Positions 22,281 through 35,783 of a stretch of DNA of 64,000 nt are shown piece by piece. Made by a program: the position numbers and the translations under genes. Source of the DNA: Acanthopleura granulata (lineage: Eukaryota; Mollusca; Polyplacophora; Chitonida; Chitonidae); assembly GCA_016165875.1 (NCBI GenBank), contig JABBOT010000005.1, forward strand, positions 24,515,368-24,579,367, in the 5' to 3' direction. How positions within the stretch are numbered: position 1 is the first letter of the stretch; every line of letters starts with the position of its first letter. The notes beneath the pieces are model-generated. The model was given only the letters and a program-made list of their open reading frames with translations. It was not told the DNA's origin and did no database searches.

Positions 22281-24314
22281 CTGAAACACAAGAAAAGGCA
22301 AACAATTAAATTAGAGTTTATCAACAGCATTTTTACTTTGTTGAGGATATGGTGAAACAAAAATATAAATATATAGGATTTTTGCTGAAGCCGTTTTTGG
22401 AACTGCTTTTTTTAAAGTCGTGTTTATTCTACATATGAGCCTAATTAAATAATTTTAAAAAATAAATACATAAGGCTACCATGGAAATTAATAATATGTT
22501 GTACATGGAAATGGTTCGGAAATATTTTTCTTTCAAAAATGTAATTATTTTTTTCTGAAAAATCACTGTGTTGTGGACTAATAATACACAAGCATGTTCT
22601 GAATCAAGCCAAATACATGTAGGATGGAATCACAATTATACGCACAACATTTAAACGTTAAATGTGAAAGTTTATATGAAAATAGAGTCAGTGTATCAGC
22701 CTATTACGGCCAGAATATAAGCTAATAATGTGGGACATGTTATAGTCAACCCCCCACACAGCGTCAGTTCGGTGAAGACCGCACACGATTCCAGTATATT
22801 TTCACAACCTGTTGAATGCTGTTGAATACTCTTGCAGCTTAATTCAGTATTTTAAAATTTTTTTGTACAACATATTCTTCAGAACTGGCTACATAAGCAT
22901 GTGGCATTCTGAAGCTAAAATTTTTGACAAGGTGTAAAACATATGCGGTTAACATATCTGGCATTCATATCGTAAAAAATCCCCTTCCATACGCAACGCC
23001 ACCATGCTGATGACCAACCCTCTGTCCGATTAGTAAACTCAGGCCAAGGAACGTTTTTTGATGCTGTAAATGTATCTAAAGGCGTAAAATATTAATTCAC
23101 GAACATGATGAATGTAAAGAGCTTCCGAAAAATTTACACAGAAATGACATGAACATTTTACCTGAATAAACTTTAAGTTTTAATGTACGCATTATTTGTA
23201 GGTCTCGAAAATCTGACAGCCCTGAGAGAAATTGAACAGAGTAAATATTCACAGGATTTAATAAACGACTGGTTGCATGCTTCAGTAAAGGGACGGGTAT
23301 GGAATCTCTCATATGACATTGTTGTAGCCATTGTGTATTTTACATGTATACACTCACACACACACCGCAGGATATACGTTTTATTTATGTTATTGGTTGG
23401 CAATGCAACGTGCCTTAGGGGGTTCTTCTTGGAATTCCTTGATACAGCAATGTTATACAACCCCAGCCGGAGGCAAGAGACTAATTGTAACGGAGAGTCA
23501 ATCCAATCAGAATTTATATTATGTTAGCATAAGGGCACGACGTTCAGACATTTTTTAAAATTAAGGCCTGAGATATACTCCATGTATTTATTAACAAGCG
23601 CTTGAAACGGAACTCATTAGAGCGCCAATGCACAGCTGGCAGACAGGTGTTGCGATGTTATCCATTAATTCTCGTCGTCGATTACACGACCCCTGATGAC
23701 TCCATCTGAGTCCAAGACGGTGGCCAAAAGATAAGCGATGGGTATTTGTTAATGATAACTTAAGACAGGAATTAATTCCTCTTTACCCGCACCGCGTGTC
23801 CACGGCTGGTGTCCGCGTTACTATACCCTTCATACAACGGCTTTCTAGCCTTAAATCATTCTGTTTTAAGTGGAATCTCGGGTTCGGACACTGGAACGGC
23901 GCAGCGGGGACAACACAGGTATAGCAGCAAGTCATAATGAGTTAGATTAGGTTTCAATTATGCATGTGTTGTGTATGGATTTCATGGCCTTTCTGCAGAT
24001 TTCCAGGGGCACATGAAGGCAATTCATCGTGGGTCGACCATTTGTATTGGGCATGACTTAAAGTCGAGTTAACGAGGCGAATGAGCCGTGAGCCTGCAAA
24101 CACACGATAAGCTGGACTGAATTATGAATGTTGATCCTTGCGAAGTGGCGCAGCGAGGGAAAGGTGGGCAGAACGTCTTAAGGTGCCCCACAAAGCCCAA
24201 GTCTCTTGAGGACAAAACAAAGCAACGTTTCAAGCTTAATTTTTCCCCCAAAAATGTCATTCAGAAATGACAGATTCAACCAAAACCCACCTTCCTGTCA
24301 AAATCCTTTAACTA

Positions 24315-24332
24315 CTCTCTCTCTCTCTCTCT
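24315..24332. repeat. (CT)n microsatellite
   Basis: Uninterrupted CT dinucleotides for about 18 bases following AACTA. Confidence 0.85.
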
Positions 24333-27294
24333 GTCATTCTTCATTCGCCATTGTAAGTGTGGCAATCGAAGAAGATTTTGTTTGGTAGCTTAAATCTGTG
24401 AATTCTGTCAGAATTCTTGAAGAAGTGCACCTTCCATTTACAATATTAACTTGTGTTGAAGTTTGATTTTTCTTGCGTTGTACAACAGACAACATAACAG
24501 ATATGTTGCAAAGACCTCCATAAACAAATCCTCGCCGGAAAAAGTCCACGTTCACCAATTATTACCATTGATTACCTATTTGTGTAGAAAGGTTATAAAA
24601 GTATTCCGCAAATATAAAGACCCAGCCTTTCATTATCCCATCAGGTCACACGAAAACATCATTATTTGTTTGACAAAATAGTTCCTGATGACGGCCTGTT
24701 TTTTTTATTCCACAAAGAATGTCATGCAGGACGCTTAGTCCATTATGTTTATGTTTGCTTTTCTGTCCAAGTTTTAAATACACTAGATGCACACTGCACA
24801 CACCTATAATTGTCTGATATCAATACCTATTCAGCGGCGAGTCGGAAAGACTTTCAGTAACCATTAGCCGGGAACATTTATCGCGGGCCGTGAGCCCAAG
24901 CCTGCCGTATCATTAGGCGACCGCGGATGTGGAACATTGAGATTCGGCTGTAATTATTTGCGATGAAAGGATCTATTATTGTCAACGCAGACTTCATTGT
25001 TTGTATTGACGGAAACAAGGGTTTGTCGTGATTGCAGAGGATTGTTTCGGCGCACGGCATTGTACCTGGTATCAGGTTTTATCAAGGAGTCGATACTGCT
25101 GTACACAAGGGCTTGCCACCTGGGTAAAGATGTTGCTCGCTATGAATAGTGGCAATGCATGGGTCTAGGCGAATAAAGCCTTGTGCGGCTGTGTATAGCT
25201 CATATATGTTTAGGGGCAGTGGTAATTTTGTTTGCATGTCCCTCGGGACATCGACCTGTAGCTAAGTCAAAACCTATAGAGTCCTATATCCTTGAGAACA
25301 ATACTGACAATTTTTTTTCACTTTATTTTATTTATTTCACAACATACATTTCCCTCATATCTCCTGAAACAGAGCTGTTCAGTATCGTATTTCTAATTAA
25401 TCTGTAGGAAAATTTGTTAGTATTGTCACAAAACGGCGTGTGTTGGTTCCCCAAATAAAATCTAAAGCACTGTGCGTTAGCTTTTAGGGTTTCCAACTTC
25501 AAGTCACATCGGGAAAAATGCAAGTGGATTTTAAGCACGCATTCTCTGTCTTTATTCATTGGGGAAAAGGCAGAAGAAAACTAGCACCAAGTTGTTAATT
25601 AAACGCTTGTGCCCATGATATTAGGCAAACCGGGACGCGAATATTGCATGTGTCCTCACATTGGAGATCATTAAACCAGCCAGCTGGTCTCACTCTCACC
25701 CGCTAGTCAACTTCGCGGAGACGTTCGATTCTGTCGAGGTAAATCGCTGTCCTTATCGGGCCAATCTCCACCACCGTAACCGACTTTTAAACGATTCTGT
25801 AGCCGCATTTTGTAGTCAACTTCCACCCGGCTCAAGCGTCGTGAAGTTTACAACGCAAAACTACATATTCCTCAGATTTCTCAGGCAAATTGATCGCAAG
25901 TTCTGTGCACTCTTGCGTCCACACACGGCCTTAACACAGTGTTCAGAAACTGCCTAAATTCAAAGCAAACTTCCCCATTCTGACTGAATGGTTCTACGGA
26001 ATGTAACATGAAGAAGTAAGGGCGTAATCTAATGTACTCTTCGCAACATTGTAAAATACTGCCACACGAGGAGTAACGCAACAATCAAGACCTATTTGGC
26101 GAAACTTCATACATCAGCAATCTGATACGTGTTCTTTCAAATATATAGCTTATACAAGTGCGACATTTTGTTAGAGCTTGTTTAGCTTCCTCTATTTGAA
26201 ATTAGTCTTATAACAGGATCTTGTTGATGCTGGACTGACCGGTTAATGATGCTAGGTAGCTATAGATTCGTTCTTCTTGGCGATTGAGACATTTGATACG
26301 GTATATCTATCGGGTTTCCAATTAGATGGTCGTTCAATTAAACAAATGTAGATGTGAGTCCAGAGGATCAATGAAAGATTGGCGATGTCGAGACGCAACC
26401 CAACCCACACAAACCAGGAAACACTTCTCCGTTAGTCACCGGCAAAACAGATGTTGTGCGCCTTGTGGGTTCCCATGAAGACGTATTTATATGCCGTTTT
26501 CTTTTACCGGCAATTCAAGGCGTAATGCTTTTTAACATTCAGCCAAGCACATACAAGAAAGCTTTTACAAAATCAATGTTACAGGGCCAAACCCACATTA
26601 TAAATACACACGTTGCCGATTTTAAATTCCGCACGGCTACATTAAATGTGTACTTAAACATCAAAAGAATCTAACATTTATACTCTCTGTTAGCTTTCAT
26701 ATAAGAGGTGATCTTATGAGCATAAATGCATCACTCATAATTCCCACCTTCTTTTTACCTGGAAGAGTGATTAAACCACAGTTTCTTTGACGTTGGTATA
26801 CAATCCCCATTGTGCAATGTACAAGAATAAGTCGACTCGCATATGAATATCTGCCATATTACGGGAGTGATCTTGGAGATTAGGCTTTTGCTTACTGTGC
26901 CTGGCAAAGAGATTAGTGATTCTCAAGAAATCCAATATCATACTTTCGTGCTGGGCGTTTCATCTCAGAGAATGAATCTTTGTTTGGGCTGTCGTCGATG
27001 CATTCATAAGAAGTCCTATTCTAATAAAGAGTGCGAGGCGCTCGTGGAAGTTGTCTTCCTAACGTAAAAAACTGCGCTGAAAACAGTGCGATGGGGTCCG
27101 TTTGAAAGCAATGGTGCAATGTTCCTTGTTAGTTGAGAGTGAACTCTACCTGAGTAGGCTCAAGCGATTATCGATCATTGCCTTAGATGTTTACACGCTT
27201 AGCAAGTTGGTTCACAAGCACCCCGATATTTTGGGACACTACGTACGGTGTCCCATAAACCACACACATTCTTAGACCATACAATATTTCATGG

Positions 27295-28345
27295 TTTATT
27301 ATTTAGCACCTAGTTAGTACTCAGCAATTTGGAACAGGTATGTGTGCTTTTAGACAATACCATACATTATATCCTGGTTCAATCCCTATATCACCTGCAT
27401 GTAGACAACACAATGCAGTTTGGAACAGATATGTGTGTATGGACCATACAATAGATACTGGCTCATTCCCTATATGGCCTTGCTTGTAACACAGAACAAT
27501 TTGGTATAGGTATATGTGTGCAAAGACCACACAAAATATCCTGACTCAATCCCCATAGCACCTTCATGTGACCAACACAGAACAATTTGAAACGGGTGTA
27601 TGTGTGCAAAGACCACACAAAATATCCTGGCTCTATCCCTATAACACCTTTATGTGACCAGCACAGAACAATTTGAAACGGGTGTATGTGTGCAAAGACC
27701 ACACAAAATATCCTGGCTCTATCCCTATAGCACCTTCATGTGACCAACACAGAACAATTTGGAACGGGTGTATGTGTGCACAGACCACACAAAATATCCT
27801 GGCTCAATCCCTATAGCACCTTCATGTGACCAACACAGAACAATTTGGAACGGGTGTATGTGTGCACAGACCACACAAAATATCCTGACTCAATCCCCAT
27901 AGCACCTTCATGTGACCAACACAGAACAATTTGAAACGGGTGTATGTGTGCAAAGACCACACAAAATATCCTGGCTCTATCCCTATAGCACCTTCATGTG
28001 ACCAACACAGAACAATTTGGAACGGGTGTATGTGTGCACAGACCACACAAAATATCCTGGCTCAATCCCTATAGCACCTTCATGTGACCAACACAGAACA
28101 ATTTGGAACGGGTGTATGTGTGTATAGACCACACAGAATATCCTGGCTCAACCCCTATAGCACCTTCATGTGACCAACACAGAACAATTTGGAACGGGTA
28201 TGTGTGTGTATAGACTTTACAATGTATCCTGTTTCAGAACCCAGCACCTTCTTATTACCAAAGCACTGTGATTTGAAACAGAAACGTGTGAGTATACATC
28301 GTGCAACCTATCCTAGTTCATTGCCTGGCAGGTAATCTGGAACAC
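27295..28345. repeat. 86-bp satellite array, about 12 copies
   Basis: The landmark CATGTGACCAACACAG recurs at 27565, 27651, 27737, 27823, 27909, 27995, 28081 and 28167, always exactly 86 bp apart, with more diverged copies on both flanks. Unit variants repeat in order. The unit with GACTCAATCCCC plus GAAACGGG occurs at about 27543 and again about 344 bp later (four units), so groups of units were amplified together. The minus strand is open in several frames only because the unit is stop-poor and 86 is not a multiple of three. It is not a gene. Confidence 0.95.
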
Positions 28346-28503
28346 TCACTTGTGTATAGATAACACATTACCAACTACCTTACTATACAATCTAGCAAAT
28401 TTGGATCAGGCGTATAGGTAACACATCTCAAAGTTGTTCCTTATCAATTAGCGTGGTGCGTGGAAACCGGAACAGCACTTTCGGGTTTATTACCCACCAA
28501 CCA

Positions 28504-28864
28504 CTGTATGTATGTATGCTTGGTTATTTACGTCGAACTCGACAGCTTTTCTAGTAACATGACGACGAGCAGTCCTTTGAATATAGATATGCTGTGTCTC
28601 TTTGTGACAGGGCGAGTTCCGAAAGTGCTGCCCCCACTGGAACATCATGCCAAGGGCACCCGACATGATACCCCACCCAGTCACATTATACTGACACTTG
28701 GCTGACTACTCCTGTTTCCTTGCTCTAACTTCTCAGTGCCGAACGCCAAGCGAGACAGCAACAAGTACCATTTTTAAAGTCTTTGGTATGACCAGACAGG
28801 GTTTAATCCCGGATCTCCAGACCTGGAGGCGGAGGCCCTAACCACCAGGCCACCGAGGACCACC
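28504..28864 (-). mobile_element. V-SINE-like tRNA-derived SINE, near full length
   Basis: On the minus strand the head reads TCCTCGGTGGCCTGGTGGTTAGG (A-box) and GATCCGGGATTAAACCC (B-box). A body containing the reverse of CATGATACCCCACCCAGTCA and of GTGACAGGGCGAGTTCC follows, and the tail is (CATA)n. The body is of the strongly conserved type I know from many molluscan genomes (V-SINE group). A plus-strand ORF at 28460-28705 lies in it and is not a gene. Confidence 0.8.
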
Positions 28865-30655
28865 AACTAAAGCTATCGTCCAGCAAAAAAGGGGTAGCTA
28901 TGCACTGCTTCCCTGATATGTTACTGGCGTACTAGTGTAACAGTGTATTGTGTGTAGGGCGTACAGTTATGGGTCCTACGGCCACGTGATGTACAATACT
29001 TGTCATGCATGTATGAGATGCACAGAAAAGACATGCGAGGTGTATACAAATATCAGAACCCATAGTATTTTATAGACGGAACAAGAATGAATATCTTCCC
29101 GCAACTTTGGTGGTTATATTATTGCTGAAATATAAGGAACGGCCTATGGTATCCATTGGAAGAATCATACTGATTGCATTTGCAGCATTAGAGTAGACAG
29201 ACGAGTTAACGGTTTAAAACTGCACTTGAAACTATGTAAAATCCTACTTCAAATATACCTTTAACTCTTGCTTATTTCAGGAAGTAGTAACGAAACTAAA
29301 TCAGTATGAAAACAAACTTCTGATAGGTTGTACAATATTATAACTGTGTTCCATCGAGTTGAACTGTAAATTAAAACGTCCATTGTAAACCTTCAAAGCA
29401 GTTGTTTTAGAACTCCAATAATTAGAGGTAAAAATAATCTTTAGTTTGATAATAGAATGCACGGATCATCAGACCAGCAGAAAACTGGATGTACAAAAGG
29501 CTCTATCAATGACATGATGAAACACTTCTTATTGACTTAGATATGCATATAACGGCGTATGTGATGTAAAGTGTGGGATGACCATTTGTGTTGCTAGTCC
29601 ATTTGATTTTATATCACACCTTGCGATAAATATGAAACAATGATGAACGTTTATGATATAGGCTTAATAAATTGATTACTTTTAGAATCTACCCTTCTTC
29701 ATCACGACTAGTCCCAGGTAACGTTGCTAAGGTATTCTCAGGTTCAGAGCATTTCAGTGTTTCGGAAACATTAAGTGTAAATCTTGGAATAGGTAGATGT
29801 CAAAGTTTATGGGAAAACTTAAACGTTACAGCACCTGACAAGATACCACCTTGCATATCCGTGGCAAGAATAGGTACTGTATTTCATTTACTACGGAGGC
29901 TGAATACTAGCTAACTTCTCACACGATGGGCAATGAGCATGCCGTGTCCAACATCTCCACATCTGAACACAGAAGGAAGATCATCTAGTCAAAAACAGTT
30001 TGGGTGTTCTTTTTGAATTGATGGAATGCTCCACAAAGCTATTGAAAACTTCGCATGGAATACAGGACACCAAAGAACCACATATTATATACAAGGTAAA
30101 CCATAAGCTCTACTTTTTAAATAGAGGGTTTCTCAACCGTGAGGATATACTGTACCGTTGTCTTTCGTTAAGGTGCACCAGACAGCTATTTGCGCGGCCT
30201 TTCAACTCTCAGTAGAAAAAGCTTTAGTTCTAGTGATAATACAAGGGCATTTTCTTTATAAAGGTTTCACGGCGACAAGCCGTTTGCTTTATATACCAAC
30301 AGAGGCCTTTTGGTGTTGTACGAGGTGCTTGTATTTGTACAGAATTTTTAAAATGATTTTCATCAAACATTAAGGAGAGAAAAAAAATCTCTCCAATGAT
30401 TCTTCAAGACGATTTGCTGAGGGCCGGGAATATTTACACATATATCCTCTAGTGCCTTCCACCAGATCCGCTCTATTGACAGAACCATAATTAAAAAGCG
30501 CCTGCATTCTGAGTTTAGTTATTCCCGAGTAAAGTAAATTTAATCCAACCCATTAGCAGGGATTCCTATCTGAAAGGAATCGTCTGAATTAGCCGATGTG
30601 TATCCAGTATCCTGCCACGCCGTCACTAACAGGACGGCTTCGCTGTTAGCAGAGA

Positions 30656-30689
30656 GGGGGTGGGGTGGGGTGGAGAGAGGGAGTAGGGG
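30656..30689 (+). other. Putative G-quadruplex motif
   Basis: Five runs of at least three G (G5, G4, G4, G3, G4) lie within 34 bases, separated by one to seven bases. This meets the usual G4 pattern on the plus strand, the non-template side for a minus-strand gene being the complement. Confidence 0.6.
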
Positions 30690-33488
30690 AACAGTCTGCA
30701 AATCGAAGCTATAATCTCTCCTGGTCGGTACAGCCACCCCGTCCGGAAAACGTGGCAAATCTCCCTCAAATGTTTACTTTGTCTCTTCATGTCAAAATGA
30801 AGGTTTCAACTTTAACCACTGTTGACCATGGAAGAATTGTGGTTAGATTCGCAAGTGATAATGCAAAACAAACACTGCAGCTCGGGAATTCCCCTTGGGA
30901 ATCATCTGTACCGTCCCTTGCTGTGGAAGACACTCCGGCCCTACATGCTTACGGCATTGCCCAAGAGGCTTCGTTCTCTCCTAAATTATATAACTGAAAA
31001 GATGGTAAAAGCCTTCACCTGTACTGCCAACCGTATACCTCACCACACATCGAACCTAGAATGTCAAGATTGATTTCTTGTCCTCGCGATGAGATGTTTG
31101 GCAAAAAGTCCAAAGCGTTAAGTCCGCAGTGTACGCAGGGGTAAACCGCTTGTCCCGTCCATGTCACGCCCATTCAGCTTATATTGAGACAGACAGGGTT
31201 CTCATCAACGCTACGCAAACAATTGTTTCTGGCCAGCGCCATTTTTCAATCAGGTCGCAATGTTTAACAGAACAACTCCTCCTTTCACTGAGGCAGCCAC
31301 TGTGACTAGAAGGCATTTGTTTCTGACTCTAGGTAAACGTTGCACACCGAAGCTCTGTGCCTCAATACCAGAATTAGTTTTCCCATCCGCATCACTATGG
31401 CATGTTTAACCTAGCTCTGAGCTACAGGCAAACACTCTCTGAGGTGGAAAGTGCTACTGGCATTGTGCAGTGTGAATTGTAAAGGCTGTTTCGTTTGCAC
31501 CAAACATTTGCCGTAAAATGATATCAAAGCTACACGAGTATCGAAAGAATTGGTGTTGTTCATCAGAGATTAACCTTCAAGAGGATATGTTCTACAGTTT
31601 ATTTTAGGTACGGTAATGAACAAAATCGGAATCAAAAATTGCATCCAGAAAGGAAATCTTTATCGACATTCCGTTTATATCGGTCTGAATATCAAACATT
31701 TAGTTAATTTAAATGCTGACTCATGCAACTAAAGCCTACTTTCGAAATAAACCGCATAGTTTCATTCACTTGCGAAATAAATATCTGTTTTTATAAACAC
31801 ATTTTCTGTGGGTGGGTTCTTCTAAGTTTCAATTCTCCCTTACTGAGTCCATGGAAATGAGGACGGATGATTTAATCATTACAAAATCAGATCAGAAAAC
31901 ACAAGACGAAAGTACAGACTCAGGAAGGATGCTACAGAGTTGTGCCCTGGAGCAGGGCAGAGGTTTATTATGGCACAGGACTTGGACAGACTGCCAGGGG
32001 CGGGGGAATGGAGGCGACAGAGAGACGATTTCACGTCAAGAAAAGGGTTTAGTTCAATAGGATCGGATTTCAGGCGGAACAGTCGTTGTTCTAGAACAGA
32101 TATTTCGTCGACTAAGCCGCTGGCAGAAAGAAATTGGAAGATGTTGCCAACAAAAGCGATTTAAGCCAATCTTTTATCTCAAGAGGCATATTCGCCTCCA
32201 TTAAGGTGTTTGGCGAGGGCTAATCCGAAACTCTACTGCAGGCAGGCATGTACTTTGTTTCGGCTTTTCAAGGGGGAAAATTGAAAGATGGGTGCCCGTC
32301 AGGAAAAGGGATTTGCCAACAATATGGGCCATAAGACATGTGCCTACTCTGGGTTCTCTTGCCAAGCTCGAGTAATAAGCTCTGGGGGAGTACTGATTCG
32401 GACAGACAACCAAATCGCTTTCCTTGTAAGACCCTTTAAATACCTCCCTCAGCCATTCTTAAGGCGCCTTCCACGAGATCTGGAGAACATTTCGTAGGGT
32501 AAGGCATAGGTATATAGCGAACAGGAACTGGCATTTTACCAGCTTTTTCTTACTGGCGTTGATGGCTTAGATCCTTTTAGGTTAGAGCAGAAAGTAAAAA
32601 GCTGTGTCTGCTGCCAAGGGAAGAAGAAAAATAACTTGGCTTTGACTGAGCAACTGATCCAGCATCTAAAAAATGGCCCTTTATACTTTTAACTTGTCCT
32701 ATCATGTCAAAGCTAGCATTGCGCACTTCTGATAAACGTTAAACTGTGGGATCATTTGAAGGGTTTGGTTTACATATCAACCATCAGCGTGCTGTCTTTT
32801 AGTTACCAATTTAGCTTGCCAGCAGACCAGTCAAGTATTTGGCAAAATATACAGGTGTTTACAGGATGATCAGCGCGACGGTTTCCTGAGGAGGCTTGGT
32901 TACCAGGGCCAAGTGGTTGTCAACCTATTTACTCACCAGATTAGACTCTGCATCAAGTAAATGGAACGGGTTTATGCTTTCCTCCGCTGCGGTGAACAAA
33001 ACTCTTAAATTCCCGCAATCGGCTTTTAATGTTTTAAGTGTAGCCTGGAGAGGAATGTTAACAACGACGAAACACGCCAGAAAGATGTCTTATTTGGGTC
33101 TGTCGGTGTGCCTTCGCTGGCATAGTTAGATATCATGTATAACCTGCATGGTACGTAATACAATGGTACAGTCCTTGATCACGAGCAATTCAAGAAATCA
33201 CACAATCAGCAATAAAACATGTTATGATTTTGACAACAGAATACATACGTGCATATATATAAAATTAATTCATTGATTTGTAATAGAGTAATAAACTGCC
33301 AGTTTGAACAGTGTATGAAAAAGGAATATTGAATAACGGCTACGTCATTATATAAAGTATAAGTTTTATTTCGGAGAATATAGGCAATTTTTCTGTTCCC
33401 CATAAAATTTACTGTCTTCGAACCATTTGTGGATACTACACTATGAACTGTAGAACATGTCTGGTATGAGTAATAATATAACTTAGCT

Positions 33489-33765
33489 GACAATAAATGA
33501 TGTAACTCCAAAGGTTCCTTTATCAACCCTCACAACGAACTACACTGGCTTTCAGCATACGTCCCATTGAATCGCACTAATTGATTTAATTTTCAGATTT
33601 GCTCAACTGACAATAAATGATGTAACTCTTACGCATTCTCCATCGACCTTCACAGGGAAGATGATTTCAGGTCACTCTAATCACAACGAACTGCATTGGC
33701 TTTTAGCATACGTTTTACTGAATCGCAGGAATTGACTTCATTTTTTAGATTTTTCTCAAGCATTC
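33489..33765. repeat. Imperfect ~120-150-bp tandem duplication
   Basis: GACAATAAATGATGTAACTC at 33489 recurs at 33609, and CACAACGAACT(A/G)CA(C/T)TGGCTTT at 33531 recurs at 33682. The second copy has about 31 extra bases. Both end with GAATCGCA..AATTGA(T/C)TT. Confidence 0.8.
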
Positions 33766-33888
33766 GCACTGAGGTTCTGGCGTACGTCGTTGTCGTATTT
33801 AGCCCGGGTGCTCAATTTCAGCTAGTATTTGTTGCGTGCTCGATGGGACGACCGGGAACTTCATGTCTTCACGCACAGGCCTGCCTAC

Positions 33889-34330
33889 TTAGTCGGCGAT
33901 TTTGGGGGTAATTACCTGATGAATCCGCCGATAGAACCGTGCCGCTGAATGCGCGCAACTACTGAGCAGTTTGAAACTCATGGATAGGCTCTTGGGACAA
34001 TGCCAGGTCGCATTAATCACGTGATGTTCCAGAGATATGTCGCGACTTGGAAAGACCCCGGGAGGCATGGGCAGGCCGAAAGGAATCAAGCTCGATTGAC
34101 TTAAACAACAGCCCGTCCTGCTGTGGTCAATGATAACACTTATCATCTGTGTCTGTCTGCCTGGATTCTCGGGCCACTCACCAAGGCGTGTGTGGAGGAG
34201 AATTGGAATGTCCCTTGCCGAGGCACACTCAATCGGAACCGCAGACAATACGCAAAGCTCTGAAGTTCCAAGCGTTTTCCACACTCTCCCTAAGGTCTTC
34301 TCCATGTAAATCATGGTCGCCATTCAACAA
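33889..34330. promoter_or_regulatory. GC-richer island in intron 1, possible conserved non-coding element
   Basis: Base composition is clearly more balanced than the AT-rich surroundings and it lacks repeats. Both strands carry chance ORFs (144 codons on minus). No motif proves function, and the call rests only on composition. Confidence 0.2.
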
Positions 34331-35365
34331 CTATAAAACCTATAACAACACACATTCCGAACTCAGTGAAGCGTGTGGAACAATTTGCGTCCTGAGCTAA
34401 ATAGCGATTCCATTTAAAGAGCGAAACTATTAATTCTCACTGAGTGTGGTCGCATGTAACTGTGGTCACATGTATAAAGAAACGCATCAATGAACACAAA
34501 ATTTGTTGAAGGGCGGAAGCGAATCTTTGTCAAAGTCGCGCTTTCCTGGTACAGTAAGAGCCAACGTTTCAGGAATTCAATTTTGCTCAAAGCGTTAGAC
34601 AATGTTCGGTTAGGAAACTGTCTGTATACGTCGGACCCAAAGTCTGTTCTGATCATTGTAAATTATATAGAAGGCCACAATCAGTTCTAATGATTCAGTT
34701 ATCTAATTTATTGTCACAATTCGATTGTCTTGCCGTAGACGAAACAAACATGAAATAAGCCTATATGCTGAATAATAGTAGGTTAATATGTCCACTAAAT
34801 ACTGCCTGTATCAGCTAGTTTTGTTCTTGACCGATTTTACCCTGACGAACTATCAACATCAGTTCATCCCCTTGTCATTAATCGACGTTTCACAAATTGT
34901 AGCAATATCCGTTGTCAAGAGTAGGTCAGCTGCTGAGATTAAACTATTTAAACCTGGCCGTGTAAAATAGAATACAATGACGATGCACTACTGTTCTTAT
35001 TGGTTGACAAGTCACAATATGGACGACACACGGTGCATGATCAGCTCCCCTGGAAAGTGGTCCGGGATCACAGGCAGATCATGTAATGAAGCTTCTCTAA
35101 TCGCTTTACAATCCACTTCTCAGCGGCTGTCCAATACGGTATTCCGCACAACCGATAAACAATGCCGGTAGTACCATATTCATAGGGGAATTACTCATGC
35201 ACCAGCGCTCAAACAATGGGTATGGTGCAGAATTATTACACATCAATCCAGAATGCCATATTTCCGTTACAAAAATTAAATAAACTCAGAACTTGGCCGG
35301 TAGTTAAATGCAATGTGTCATGCAGAACGTTAATATATATACAAAAGGTTAGACTGCTGTGTTAC

Positions 35366-35425
35366 TGTGGCTAGAGCGTTGTTTTATAGGAGGTGCTGTG
35401 CTCGGTTTCAAACCAGGATCCAGTC
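35366..35425 (+). mobile_element. Possible decayed tRNA-like SINE head
   Basis: TGTGGCTAGAGCGTTG (A-box-like) is followed about 40 bases later by GGTTTCAAACC (B-box-like). It does not fold as an obvious intact tRNA gene and has no clear tail. Confidence 0.28.
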
Positions 35426-35727
35426 AATACAAAAATTCACTTACATTATACGTTCGGGCACACAACATACTCCCGGTAAATTAAAAGAATTTGAATTCCA
35501 CTTCCATTGATGTGTCGCTACTCAAAAGGTATCGTTCAGTCTCTTTGATGTATCAAGTATAGTTATTCATCACCAAATGCAAAATATTCTTTGTTCATTA
35601 TTAGCATTCCACGAGCACAGTTCATCACGTTTGGTTGTAATGTATGTGGATTTATGTTTACGTTCTCATGTGACGAGAACGATACGTTTGCACTCAAAGT
35701 CACGTGTACGCTACAGTCAGGCAATAC

Positions 35728-35783
35728 TACCGACGACATTACGGTCTGAGTAAGCTACCGACGACGTTATGGTCTGAGTAAGC
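35728..35783. repeat. 28-bp tandem duplication (x2)
   Basis: TACCGACGAC(A/G)TTA(C/T)GGTCTG + AGTAAGC occurs at 35728 and 35756 with two mismatches. Confidence 0.85.

Noticed and set aside
27321..28046. Several minus-strand ORFs with repeated HIHPFQIVLCW-like peptides
   Set aside because: They are translations of the 86-bp satellite in shifting frames. 86 is not a multiple of three, so no single repeated protein is encoded.
28460..28705. Plus ORF of 81 codons
   Set aside because: It lies in the V-SINE-like element on the opposite strand.
28783..28863. tRNA-like A- and B-boxes as a true tRNA gene
   Set aside because: The boxes are the head of a SINE with a long body and tail. No intact cloverleaf is seen.
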